NCBI GenBank assembly: GCA_017545325.1
Contig: JAFWOX010000094.1
Span: forward strand, 1 to 33,139
Origin: Oscillospiraceae bacterium
Lineage (GTDB): Bacteria > Bacillota_A > Clostridia > Oscillospirales > Oscillospiraceae
Length of the DNA stretch: 33,139 nucleotides
Reading direction: 5' to 3'
Of this stretch, positions 1-8,350 are shown piece by piece (positions within the stretch are counted from its first letter, which is position 1; every line of letters begins with the position of its first letter). The translations under genes were made by a program, and so were the position numbers. The notes beneath the pieces are model-generated. The model saw nothing but the letters and a program-made list of their open reading frames with translations. It had not been told where the DNA came from and did no database searches.

Positions 1-23
1 AGCTCCAGTCGTTTTTGCTCCAT
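1..23 (-). CDS. Start of a divergent gene cut by the left edge
   Basis: Only the first seven codons (MEQKRLE) are inside the window, so the product cannot be named. The start is supported by a good ribosome site on the minus strand: GGAGG six bases before an ATG whose first base is position 23. The gene would be divergent from the SanA-like gene. The call rests on the ribosome site and the open frame alone. Confidence 0.45.
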
Positions 24-89
24 TTTCGGCCTCCATTCCCTTCTGAAGAAATTTTATGCCTGTTTCTCCCTTTCGCGCAATACCCCATA

Positions 90-118
90 TTGTATATTTT
101 TTCGTTTTCGCTTATAAT
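90..118 (+). promoter_or_regulatory. Sigma-A-type promoter of the SanA-like gene
   Basis: TTGTAT (90-95), a 17-base spacer and a perfect TATAAT (113-118). Transcription would start near 125, just ahead of the GGAGG (130-134) that serves the ATG at 143. Confidence 0.75.
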
Positions 119-142
119 AGAGGAACTTTGGAGGGCGTATCC

Positions 143-817
143 ATGAAAAGAAAGAAAAAACTCCTGCGGATCTCCGCCCTTGCGGTCCTGGTCCTCCTGC
201 TCCTGGCGGGGCTGGGGCCGAATGCGGTCATGCTCCTGCATGCCCGCAGCCGCATCCTGGCTCCGGAGGATCCGGAGCTGGCCGGGCGGGACTGCATCCT
301 GGTCCTGGGCGCCGGGCTTCTGCCGGACGGCAGCCCCAGCCTCATGCTCCGGGAGCGGATCGATATGGGCGTACGGCTGTACGAGGCCGGCGCCGCGCCC
401 AGGCTCCTTATGAGCGGGGACCACGGCCGGGAGGACTATGACGAGGTGAACGCCATGAAAGATGCGGCCCTGGATGCCGGTGTCCCTTCGGAGGACGTGT
501 TCATGGACCATGCGGGCTTCAGCACATATGACAGCCTCTACCGGTCTAAGGCGATCTTCGGGGCGGAAAGGGTCGTCGTCGTCACCCAGGCCTATCATCT
601 CCCCCGGGCGCTGTATATCGCCTCCCGGCTGGGGCTGGAGGCGGTGGGCGTTCCCTGCGATACCCGCCGGTATGCGGGTCAGCTGTACCGGGATATCCGG
701 GAGATCCTGGCCCGGGATAAGGACTTCTTCCAATGCATCTTCCTGCCGCAGCCAACCTATCTGGGGGAGGCCGTTCCTCTCAGCGGCAGCGGAGACGCCA
801 CCAACGACCGAGCATAA
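143..817 (+). CDS. SanA/YdcF-family (DUF218) envelope protein
   Basis: A 224-aa protein of the DUF218 family (YdcF, SanA). Family members are membrane-anchored proteins linked to envelope integrity or envelope-precursor handling; their reaction is mostly unknown. After a basic start (MKRKKK) there is one membrane segment at about residues 10-30, then the DUF218 fold. It opens with ILVLGAG, carries the LLMSGDHG and DEVNAM stretches, has the typical VVTQAYHLPRAL segment, and ends with the SanA-like tail ARDKDFFQ..PTYLGE. The start at 143 is chosen over an in-frame ATG at 56 because GGAGG lies 8 bases upstream and the promoter ends at 118. The stop lies inside the first of two short repeats of ACCGAGCATAA (about 807-836). 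Confidence 0.85.
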   Translation: MKRKKKLLRISALAVLVLLLLAGLGPNAVMLLHARSRILAPEDPELAGRDCILVLGAGLLPDGSPSLMLRERIDMGVRLYEAGAAPRLLMSGDHGREDYDEVNAMKDAALDAGVPSEDVFMDHAGFSTYDSLYRSKAIFGAERVVVVTQAYHLPRALYIASRLGLEAVGVPCDTRRYAGQLYRDIREILARDKDFFQCIFLPQPTYLGEAVPLSGSGDATNDRA

Positions 818-878
818 CCCCAAACCGAGCATAAACTCCATATTTAACCCCCCATATTAAAATGAAAGGCGTGGATGT

Positions 879-2528
879 ATGAGAACCAAAAAGTTAGTTT
901 GCAACCTTCTTGCCCTGGCCGCCGCAGCGGCTCTGATCATCCTGACCATCCTCACCCCCGGCCAGGCGCCGGAGGACTACAGCCCCGGGGTATACGCCAC
1001 GGCGCTGGCCCTTCTTCCCCCGGTGATCGCCATCGCCCTTGCCCTCATCACCAAGGAGGTATACAGCTCCCTCTTCGTGGGCGTGGTGGTGGGCGCTCTT
1101 CTCTATGCCGGCGGGAACGGGGAGCTGGCCCTGAACACCCTGCTCTTCCATGAGAGCGGCGGGCTGGTCTCCGGCATCGCCGATACATCCCATGCCTGTA
1201 TTCTCGTCTTCGTCACCCTCCTGGGCACCCTGGTGGTGCTGATGAACCGGTCCGGCGGGGCGGCGGCCTTCGGCCGCTGGGCCCAGAAGCGCATCAAGAC
1301 CCGCCTGGGGGCCCAGCTGCTCACCATCCTCATGGGTCTGCTGATCTTCGTGGATGACGGCTTCAACTGCATGACCGTGGGCAGCGTCATGCGGCCCATC
1401 ACCGACGGGCACCAGGTCTCCCGGGCCAAGCTGGCCTACCTGCTGGATTCCACCGCCGCCCCGGTATGCATCATCGCCCCCATCTCCTGCTGGGCCGCCG
1501 CCGTGAGCTACGCGGTGCCGGAGGGAATGGAGATCAACGGTTTCCATATGTTCATCCGCACCATTCCCTATAACCTCTACGCCCTGGCCACCCTGGTGAT
1601 GCTCCTGCTCCTGGTGCTGCTGAAGCTGGACTTCGGCCCCATGCGCCTCCACGAGGCCAACGCCCGGAAGGGGGACCTGTTCACCGCCGGGGACCAGCCC
1701 TATGAGGAGCCGGAGGACGCGGAGCCGGGCAAGGGCCGGATCTCCGACCTGGTGATCCCTGTGGTGGTGCTGATCCTCACCTGCCTGCTGGGGATGGTAT
1801 ATACCGGCGGTCTCTTCTCCGGAGCCAGCCTCATCGACGCCTTTGCGGATGCGGACTCCGCCCGGGGCCTGGTGATGGGAAGCCTGATCACCGTCATCAT
1901 CACCTTCTGGCTGTACATGAACCGGGGCGTGATCAGCTTCAAGGATTTCATGGGCTGCTTCGCCGCGGGCTTCCGCTCCATGTGCGCCCCCATGATCATC
2001 CTCATCCTCTCCTGGAACCTGTCCGGGGTCACCGGCCTTCTGGGGGCGGCGGATTTCATCCATGGGCTCATGGCCTCCTCCGCCGAGGCGGTGCAGATGC
2101 TGATCCCCGCCATCGCCTTTATCGTCTCCGTCTTCCTGGCCTTCTCCACGGGCACCAGCTGGGGCACCTTCACCATCCTGATCCCCATCGTCTGCGCCGT
2201 GTTCCCCGGGGAGTCGGAAATGCTGGTGATCTCCATCGCCGCCTGCCTGGCCGGCGCGGTATGCGGAGACCACTGCTCCCCCATTTCGGATACCACCATC
2301 ATGTCCTCCGCCGGAGCCAAGTCCAACCACATCAACCATGTGACCACCCAGCTGCCCTATGCCCTCACCGCCGCGGCGGTGTGCGTGCCGGGGTATATCC
2401 TGGCCGGGATCATCGGTTCCCGCGCGGGCAGCGCCGTCGCCGCCCTGGCCACCCCCGTGACCCTGGTGCTCCTGCTGGCGGTGCTGCTGGTCATCCGGCG
2501 GCGGGAAGGCCGGAAGGGGGAGGAATAA
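879..2528 (+). CDS. NhaC-family Na+/H+ antiporter
   Basis: A 549-aa polytopic membrane protein of the NhaC antiporter family (COG1757), expected to exchange Na+ (or organic substrates in some relatives) for H+. Family hallmarks are FVDDGFN at 157-163 followed by GSVMRP, then DSTAAPVCIIAPISCW, STGTSWGTF near 423 and GDHCSPISDTT near 463. About a dozen hydrophobic segments are visible, with a charged loop near 265-290 and a basic C-terminus. The weak ribosome site AAAGG precedes the ATG at 879. An ATG four bases earlier is out of frame. The stop abuts the ATG of the nitroreductase gene, so this is the first gene of a four-gene operon. The transported substrate cannot be read from sequence. Confidence 0.9.
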   Translation: MRTKKLVCNLLALAAAAALIILTILTPGQAPEDYSPGVYATALALLPPVIAIALALITKEVYSSLFVGVVVGALLYAGGNGELALNTLLFHESGGLVSGIADTSHACILVFVTLLGTLVVLMNRSGGAAAFGRWAQKRIKTRLGAQLLTILMGLLIFVDDGFNCMTVGSVMRPITDGHQVSRAKLAYLLDSTAAPVCIIAPISCWAAAVSYAVPEGMEINGFHMFIRTIPYNLYALATLVMLLLLVLLKLDFGPMRLHEANARKGDLFTAGDQPYEEPEDAEPGKGRISDLVIPVVVLILTCLLGMVYTGGLFSGASLIDAFADADSARGLVMGSLITVIITFWLYMNRGVISFKDFMGCFAAGFRSMCAPMIILILSWNLSGVTGLLGAADFIHGLMASSAEAVQMLIPAIAFIVSVFLAFSTGTSWGTFTILIPIVCAVFPGESEMLVISIAACLAGAVCGDHCSPISDTTIMSSAGAKSNHINHVTTQLPYALTAAAVCVPGYILAGIIGSRAGSAVAALATPVTLVLLLAVLLVIRRREGRKGEE

Positions 2529-3347
2529 ATGGACAATGTTTTTGATCTGATCCGGACCCGGCGCAGCGTGCGGACCTATGACGGGGCCCCGCTGAAGCCG
2601 GAGCACCGGGCGGCCCTTGCCGCCTATATGGCAGAGATCCCCACCCCCTGGGGGATCGCCCCGGAATTTCGCCTGCTGGAGGCGGCGGAGCATGGGCTGA
2701 AGAGCCCCGTAGTCGCGGGGGAGAGTCTGTATTTCGCGGCCAAGCTGCCCCGGCAGGCCCATGCCGAGGAGGCCTACGGCTACGCCTTCGAAAAGCTGGT
2801 GCTGTACGCCTGGTCCCTGGGCGTCGGCACCGTGTGGCTGGGGGGCACCCTGAACCGGGAGGCCTTCCAGGAGGCCATGGACCTGGGACCCGGGGAGATC
2901 ATGCCCTGCGCCAGCCCCCTGGGCTATCCGGCCAGGAAGCCCTCCCTGCGGGAGAGCCTCATGCGCAAGGGGGTGGGGGCGGATACCCGCCTGCCCTTCG
3001 GGGAGCTGTTCCGCTCCGGAGATTTCCGGCATCCTCTGACCCCGGAGGCCGCCGGGAAGCTGGCCCGACCCCTGGAGGCGGTGCGCCTCGCCCCTTCGGC
3101 GGTGAACAAGCAGCCCTGGCGGGTAGTGATCACGGAGGACGCCGCGCATTTCTACGTGAAGCGCAATAAGGGCTTCACCGGGGACGCCACCGGCGACCTG
3201 CAGAAGATCGACCTGGGCATCGCCCTCTGCCATTTCCTGCTGACCGCGGAGGCGGAGGGGCTGAAGCCGGTCCTCGCCCTGGCGGATCCCGGCCTGGAGA
3301 CGGAGACGGATACGGAATACCTCGCCTCCTGCAGGATGGAGCAGTGA
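2529..3347 (+). CDS. Nitroreductase-family flavoprotein (TM1586-like)
   Basis: A 272-aa protein with the N-terminal nitroreductase signature LIRTRRSVRTYDG and a second FMN-domain segment PSAVNKQPWRVV near 190-205. The two-lobed layout fits the TM1586-type nitroreductases, in which one chain holds two half-domains. Such enzymes are FMN-dependent NAD(P)H oxidoreductases with uncertain natural substrates. The ATG follows the antiporter stop with no gap, and its ribosome site (AAGGGGGAGG) lies in the end of that gene. The stop overlaps the next start by four bases (GTGA), so translation is probably coupled. Confidence 0.85.
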   Translation: MDNVFDLIRTRRSVRTYDGAPLKPEHRAALAAYMAEIPTPWGIAPEFRLLEAAEHGLKSPVVAGESLYFAAKLPRQAHAEEAYGYAFEKLVLYAWSLGVGTVWLGGTLNREAFQEAMDLGPGEIMPCASPLGYPARKPSLRESLMRKGVGADTRLPFGELFRSGDFRHPLTPEAAGKLARPLEAVRLAPSAVNKQPWRVVITEDAAHFYVKRNKGFTGDATGDLQKIDLGIALCHFLLTAEAEGLKPVLALADPGLETETDTEYLASCRMEQ

Positions 3348-4258
3348 GCTGCAGCTATCTGATCCTGGGGGCCGGGGGCGTCGGCGGAGCGCTTGGCGCC
3401 CATCTTGTCCGGGGCGGGCTGGAGGTCTCCTTCCTCGCCCGGGGAAGGCAGCGGGAGGCGCTGGCCCATGAGGGCCTCCGGGTGGAAAAGCCCGGGGATA
3501 CCTTCTCCACCGGGCCTCTGCCGACCTGGGGCGCGGAGACCTATCCCGGCACGCCCGACGTGGTTTTTCTCTGCGTGAAGGGGTATTCCCTGGAAGAAAC
3601 GGTCCCATTCCTCCGGCGCATTGCCGGGAAGGACACGGTGATCATCCCCATCCTGAACCTGCCGGATGCGGGAGCCCGGCTCCGGGAGCGGCTCAAGGCC
3701 CCGCTGGTGACGGACGGCTGCATCTATATCGCCTCCGAGCTGGCCTCCCCCGGCCATATCCTCATGCGGGGGGATATCCTCCGGGTGTTTTTCGGCCTGC
3801 CGGGGGGAGAGACCTCCCCCGTCCTGGAGGGGATCCGGGAGGACCTGGCCGCCTGCGGCGTCGAGGCCAACCTCTCCCGGGATATCCGACGGGACTGCCT
3901 GACCAAGTTCTCCTATGTTTCCCCCCAGGGGGCCTGCGGCCTGTATTACGGCGTCAGCGCCGGGGCCATGCAGAGACCCGGGGAGATCCGGGACTGCTTC
4001 GCCGCCCTGGTGGAGGAGATCGTCCTTCTGGCCCGGGCGCAGGGGGTTGCGCTGGACCCGGATCTTCCGGCCCGGAACCTGGCCATCCTGGATACCCTGG
4101 ACCCGGATATGACCACCTCCCTCCAGCGGGATATCCTCCGGGGCGGCGCCTCGGAGCTGGAGGGGCTCATCCTGGATATCCCCCGTCTGGGGGCGAAGTG
4201 CGGCGTGACCCTCCCGATTTATGAAAAAATCGCAGCGGCGCTGCGAAAAAAGGACTGA
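3344..4258 (+). CDS. Ketopantoate reductase-like (PanE/ApbA) NAD(P)-dependent enzyme
   Basis: A 304-aa protein with a GTG start that overlaps the previous stop (GTGA). The N-terminal Rossmann domain starts with the nucleotide-binding motif GAGGVGGALGAHL (residues 8-20). The C-terminal ApbA helical domain carries the family lysine in LTKFSYVSPQGACGLYYG near 188-205. ApbA/PanE enzymes reduce 2-dehydropantoate with NADPH, but this subgroup is broad and the lysine region departs from classical PanE, so the substrate may differ. No other pantothenate genes are nearby. It sits in an operon with a nitroreductase and two transporters, which hints at detoxification or export of a small molecule rather than CoA synthesis (inference). 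Confidence 0.83.
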   Translation: MSCSYLILGAGGVGGALGAHLVRGGLEVSFLARGRQREALAHEGLRVEKPGDTFSTGPLPTWGAETYPGTPDVVFLCVKGYSLEETVPFLRRIAGKDTVIIPILNLPDAGARLRERLKAPLVTDGCIYIASELASPGHILMRGDILRVFFGLPGGETSPVLEGIREDLAACGVEANLSRDIRRDCLTKFSYVSPQGACGLYYGVSAGAMQRPGEIRDCFAALVEEIVLLARAQGVALDPDLPARNLAILDTLDPDMTTSLQRDILRGGASELEGLILDIPRLGAKCGVTLPIYEKIAAALRKKD

Positions 4259-4264
4259 AGCAAG

Positions 4265-5740
4265 TTGACGAAGGAAGAACGGCTGCTCCGGGCAGCCGAC
4301 CGGCGGGACCTGACCCAGGGCCCCATTGCGAAAAAGATCATCCTCTTCTCCCTCCCCATCATCCTGGGGAACCTGTTCCAGCAGCTGTACAACGTGGTGG
4401 ACAGCGTGGTGGTGGGGAACTTCGCTCGGGACGGCACCCACTGCCTCGCGGCGGTGAACGCCAGCTTCGCCATCATGCTGGTGTTCAACGCCCTGTACAT
4501 GGGGGTGAGCATGGGAGCCAATATCGTCATCTCCCAGTACCGGGGGGCGAAGGATACGAAGATGCTGGAGAAGGCCATGACCACCACCTTCCTCCTGAGC
4601 ATGCTGGCGGGCGTCTTCATCACCGTCGCCGGCACCCTCTGCGCCCGGCCTCTGCTGCTGCTCCTGGGTACTCCGGCGGATATCCTGGAGGACGCCACCC
4701 TGTATATCCGCATCATCTTCCTGGGCACCTGCGGCAACGTACTGTACAACAACATGAACGGCATGGTCCAGGGGCTGGGGGACGCGAAATGGCCCATGTA
4801 TGCTCTCATCGTCTCCAGTCTCACCAATATCGCCCTGGACCTGCTCTTCGTCTGCGTCTTCCATTGGGACGTGGCGGGGGTGGCCATCGCCACCATCCTG
4901 GCCCATATCCTCAGCGGCTGCCTCATGCTCTGGCGGCAGTCCACCGGGGTCTACGGGGCGAAGATCGATTTCCGGCGTCTGAGGATGGACGGCGTCCTCA
5001 CGAAGCAGATCCTCCGCCTGGGCCTTCCCTCCGCCCTCCAGAGCATGTGCTTCGCCGGGGGCTGCCTCATCACCCAGAGCTTTTCCTTCCGCTTCGGCAC
5101 CGAGTTCATCGCCGCCAATTCCATGCTCATGAAGATCGACGGCTTTGTCCTCCTGCCCATGATGGGCTTCTCCACAGCTGTCACCACCTATGTGGGCCAG
5201 AATGTGGGGGCCGGGGACCTGGACCGGACCAACAAGGGGGTCCGCGCCACCCTGCTCATGACCTGCGGCGTCACCCTGGTCCTCTCGGTGATCCTGTATT
5301 TCTTCTGCCCCGCCATCACCCTGATCTTCGGGGCCAACGAAACCTCCCGGCGCATGGCGGCGGAGGGCATCCGCTTCGTCTGCTTCTTCTATTTCTTCTA
5401 CGGGGTCCAGAATATCCTGGCCGGGACCCTGCGGGGCGCCGGCGCCGCCCTGGGCGCCTCCCTCTGCGTCATCGGCTCCACCATCCTGAAAATCCCCCTC
5501 ACCTGGGCCATCACCGCCTATCCCCTGGACAAGGCCCTGGACGCCGCCCTGGCGGCGGGGCAGTATGTCAGCCGGGAGGCGGCGGCAGCCGCCGGGGTGG
5601 GCATGGAGCACTATATCGGCGTGTTCCAGGCCTGGGGCGTCAGCATGCTCATGGGCATGCTCATCATCCTTCCGGTGTTCTTCTTCTCCCACTGGCGGGA
5701 GAAGGGCATTACGGAGCAGGCGAAGGCAATTCGACCTTGA
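4265..5740 (+). CDS. MATE-family multidrug/organic cation efflux transporter
   Basis: A 491-aa MATE exporter with a TTG start at 4265. AAAGGA lies about 10 bases upstream, overlapping the end of the previous gene. The N-terminus has the usual PIAKKIILFSLPIILGNLFQQLYNVVDSVVV-type opening, read here as a run from about residue 20 to 50, and the second half repeats the pattern near 250. Twelve membrane segments fit. An Ala-rich insert near 425-445 lengthens the last periplasmic region. The final codons and the TGA lie inside an inverted-repeat element (5731-5765), so the natural C-terminus may have been altered by its insertion. It is the last gene of the operon with the NhaC, nitroreductase and PanE-like genes. 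Confidence 0.9.
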   Translation: MTKEERLLRAADRRDLTQGPIAKKIILFSLPIILGNLFQQLYNVVDSVVVGNFARDGTHCLAAVNASFAIMLVFNALYMGVSMGANIVISQYRGAKDTKMLEKAMTTTFLLSMLAGVFITVAGTLCARPLLLLLGTPADILEDATLYIRIIFLGTCGNVLYNNMNGMVQGLGDAKWPMYALIVSSLTNIALDLLFVCVFHWDVAGVAIATILAHILSGCLMLWRQSTGVYGAKIDFRRLRMDGVLTKQILRLGLPSALQSMCFAGGCLITQSFSFRFGTEFIAANSMLMKIDGFVLLPMMGFSTAVTTYVGQNVGAGDLDRTNKGVRATLLMTCGVTLVLSVILYFFCPAITLIFGANETSRRMAAEGIRFVCFFYFFYGVQNILAGTLRGAGAALGASLCVIGSTILKIPLTWAITAYPLDKALDAALAAGQYVSREAAAAAGVGMEHYIGVFQAWGVSMLMGMLIILPVFFFSHWREKGITEQAKAIRP

Positions 5741-5890
5741 CCCGCTTCGCTGGGCTCAAGGTCGAGATAGTCGCGCTGCGCTCCCCGCACTCGCCTTGCT
5801 CGCACAGTACGCTCCGCGAGAAGTTTTTTCGGGCAGAAATGAATTCCGCCCGAAAATGATTTCCTGTATTCGCGGCTTCCGCGCCGCGAA
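5731..5890. repeat. Intergenic cluster of inverted repeats
   Basis: Three clear stems lie in 160 bases: TCGACCTTGA/TCAAGGTCGA (5731-5740 and 5756-5765), TTTTCGGGC/GCCCGAAAA (5826-5834 and 5848-5856) and TTCGCGGC/GCCGCGAA (5869-5876 and 5883-5890). Between them is a CG-rich segment with GCGCTGCGCTCC and GCACTCGCC. No ORF or T-run terminator is seen. It looks like a dispersed intergenic repeat. It lies between the convergent MATE and lipoprotein genes and overlaps the MATE stop codon. Confidence 0.6.
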
Positions 5891-5909
5891 CTCTGCGAGG
5901 CTGTTTGTG

Positions 5910-8288
5910 CTAGTTTTCAGCTGTACGATCGGTCACCTTGAACTCCACCCAGAATTTCTCGTTGATATACAGGCGGTAAAGACCCGGCCCCAGTCTGGAA
6001 AAGAGGGTAGCCTGCAGGGTCGTCTCCCCCGCCTCCGCCTCAAGCTCTTGGCCGTCGGCATAAACGCGGCACACGGTTCTCCACTCCCCGTCCATGTGCT
6101 TTTTGCAGACGAGCGATTGCAGCTGGAAGGTTTTTTCCCAGCCCACTGTAAGCTCCACAGATCCGGGATACGGGGGATACTCCGCCTGACCCATGGCAAA
6201 GCGCACCGTTCCCCAATCCTTTTCCCACTCCGGCTCATGGGGGCAGGGGTGGGATTCCTTCTGGTTGAAGGGGCTTTCGATCCAGTCCAGCACCACCCCC
6301 TCCGGCAGGACGCCGGAGGCTTCCAGCGCCGGGATATCCGCTCCATGGCACAGCACTACCAGGCATTCCCTGCCGCCCTCCAGCAGATCGATCCCCCAGC
6401 TGTCCTCCCACACGTCCATGTCCGGGTGCTGCTCCCGGTATCTCTGAAACAGGCCGCGAATCTCCCTCTGCAGATTTTGGAGATAAGCCCGCCGCTGCAG
6501 GTCGTAGGCGCTTTGCTTTTTGGTCCGGGCACTCACCACCCAGGTCCGTTCCTCCCCGGATGCCGTCTCCGCCAGGAGGCGCCAGGCGGGCTGGAATACG
6601 CCCTCCTCATTTCCGGGGATGAGTACATAGTCCATGCGGGTGAGACGCAGTCCTTCCTCCTCCCCCTCCATCAGGGGGAGGAATTTTTCGATCTGTTCCA
6701 TGGGGGAAACGGTCTCTCCGGAATCGTAGGACTCCAGACAGCTCCCCGGGTACTGTCCCTCCAGCAGCAGGATACCCAAGCTTTCGTCGGAAACGTACCA
6801 GACTGCCGTCTCCTCCAGCTCCCCCCAAGGGGAGACCACAGGCCAGGCATTTATGCCGACCTCCGGCGTGACCGTACGCAGAGAGATCAGGACCAGGCGC
6901 AGGTCCCCCGCATCCTCCGGGGCGAAACGGAAGTCCGCCAGTTCCGTGTATCGGGGATCCTCATCCTCCAGTCTTTCCAGGGCCGCCTCCAGTCTTTCGT
7001 TGAGAATACCGATATCCGGGATAAAACAGCGGCTGTTCAGCCCGGGATACAGGTCTCCGATCCCGGCGTCGAGCTCTGTCCAGAAGCCGCCCAGAGTCCA
7101 CCCCGCTTCCTCCAGGGAGGGGATCTTCCGAGGGTCCAAGGTCTCCGGCCCCCGCAGGGGCAGCGCCAGCTGCAGCGCCATGGACAGAAGGGAGTCGTTT
7201 ACCACCCGAACCTTGTCCCCCAGGCTGAGGGTCAGGGTCCCGGCTCGCCAGACCGCTGCGGCCGCGTCGTACTCCGCTTCCTCCCCCAGAAGCCGCTGTG
7301 CCAGTCCCTCGTCCGACAGGCTCCGGTCCTCTGTCAAGCGCCAATGATGGCTCACGGCTGGCCAATGGACGACATGGGCCAGGTCGCTCTCCACCTTCTC
7401 CGGCATCCCCGCCAGCAGCAGAGCGGCCTCCGGCCAGTTCCGGCAGATCAGATACTCCGGGTCCATCGGCTCCGGGTCCATCGGCTCTTCCTCCGCCCGG
7501 ACGGCAAACTCCGCCCAGTCCTTCTCATGGGGCAGATACACGCGGTAGAGCCCCTCCCCCAGCCGGGGATAGAGAAACTGCACCGGCATGACCCAGGTCA
7601 CGGAAGCATGGGGCTCGAGTACCCAGGCTGACCCTATGCTGCCGCCCGCTAACCGAACATTGTGCCACAGCCCCTCCACCGCCTTCTGCAGGCAGATCTC
7701 ATTGTAGCTCAGGTAATCCTCCGTCTCGTTTGTCAAGGTGAACCGGATGTATTCCGCTCCCACCGGCCAATCCGCACGGTCCATGGTGATCCGCATGCCC
7801 CGCTCCGAGAGATGGTCGCTTTCCGGTTCCCGGGGAACAGGCAGATCCTCCCGGACAAAGGTGTTTCCGCTGATCACACTGCTGAACTCCACCAGATCCG
7901 GAAAGTAATCCGCCTCCGCGAAATCTGCCGCCTCCAGCCCCGTCAGATTCATATGGATCCCCTGTGCATCGGTGGTCCAGCCGGTGACCTGCACATCCGC
8001 CCCGGGGTGGGACATGCGGTAGAGTTCCAGGTAAGTTCCCACATGCCGCTGCACATAGTCCTTGTCCCGGGTCTGCAGAAAGGCCAGGGCCCGCTCCAGG
8101 GGATCGTCGGGCTCCGGCTCCGGGGTGGGCTCCGGCATCGGGGTCGGCGCCGGTGTGGGCTTCGGGGTGGACTCCGGGGCTTTCGTCGGTGCCGCTGTCC
8201 CGGCAGGCTCCGTCGGCTGTGCCGGCGTCCGTCCGCAGGCAGAGAGGAGCAGGGTCAGGAGCAGCGCAAAACACAGGAACTTTTTCAT
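5910..8288 (-). CDS. Large lipoprotein with two Ig-like (Big_14-type) domains, paralogue of the 1052-aa protein
   Basis: A 792-aa predicted lipoprotein of unrecognised function. The signal peptide ends in the lipobox LLSAC (Cys at about residue 18), followed by a Pro/Thr/Glu linker to about residue 65. Residues about 150-270 (WPVGAEYIRFTLTN ... GLYRVYL ... WAEFAV) and the C-terminal 110 residues (ending GLYRLYINEKFWVEF) look like two copies of the Ig-like fold seen in PF20251 (Big_14). The region between them has no motif I can name but is conserved in the 1052-aa paralogue. GGAGGTG lies 9 bases before the ATG. It is the third gene of a lipoprotein triplet, and its upstream region is a decayed copy of the promoter used by the other two. 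Exposure on the outer face of the membrane is expected. Confidence 0.8.
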   Translation of the reverse strand: MKKFLCFALLLTLLLSACGRTPAQPTEPAGTAAPTKAPESTPKPTPAPTPMPEPTPEPEPDDPLERALAFLQTRDKDYVQRHVGTYLELYRMSHPGADVQVTGWTTDAQGIHMNLTGLEAADFAEADYFPDLVEFSSVISGNTFVREDLPVPREPESDHLSERGMRITMDRADWPVGAEYIRFTLTNETEDYLSYNEICLQKAVEGLWHNVRLAGGSIGSAWVLEPHASVTWVMPVQFLYPRLGEGLYRVYLPHEKDWAEFAVRAEEEPMDPEPMDPEYLICRNWPEAALLLAGMPEKVESDLAHVVHWPAVSHHWRLTEDRSLSDEGLAQRLLGEEAEYDAAAAVWRAGTLTLSLGDKVRVVNDSLLSMALQLALPLRGPETLDPRKIPSLEEAGWTLGGFWTELDAGIGDLYPGLNSRCFIPDIGILNERLEAALERLEDEDPRYTELADFRFAPEDAGDLRLVLISLRTVTPEVGINAWPVVSPWGELEETAVWYVSDESLGILLLEGQYPGSCLESYDSGETVSPMEQIEKFLPLMEGEEEGLRLTRMDYVLIPGNEEGVFQPAWRLLAETASGEERTWVVSARTKKQSAYDLQRRAYLQNLQREIRGLFQRYREQHPDMDVWEDSWGIDLLEGGRECLVVLCHGADIPALEASGVLPEGVVLDWIESPFNQKESHPCPHEPEWEKDWGTVRFAMGQAEYPPYPGSVELTVGWEKTFQLQSLVCKKHMDGEWRTVCRVYADGQELEAEAGETTLQATLFSRLGPGLYRLYINEKFWVEFKVTDRTAEN

Positions 8289-8322
8289 GGGAAAGCACCT
8301 CCTATGACGGTTTTATGCCTTT

Positions 8323-8350
8323 ATCCTATAATTTCCACGCCGCACGCCAG
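8323..8350 (-). promoter_or_regulatory. Decayed third copy of the lipoprotein promoter block
   Basis: The stretch GCGGCGT...AATTATAGGAT followed by GGCATAAAACCG matches the promoter blocks at 12203-12233 and 8948-8978 downstream of their dyad centre, with a one-base length change. The left dyad arm and the TTGACA box are lost. A TATAGG -10 box remains at 8325-8330. The TAG stop of the preceding 199-aa gene (8326-8328) lies inside it. Whether it is still active is unknown. Confidence 0.45.

Noticed and set aside
894..3608. Minus-strand open frame of 904 codons, and similar long ones at 3152-5692 (-), 5565-7631 (+), 10142-12244 (+), 15841-17820 (+) and 21989-24022 (+)
   Set aside because: They lie opposite well-supported genes, have no ribosome sites and code for Gly/Arg/His/Gln-rich sequence without domains. 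They arise from GC-rich codon use on the other strand.
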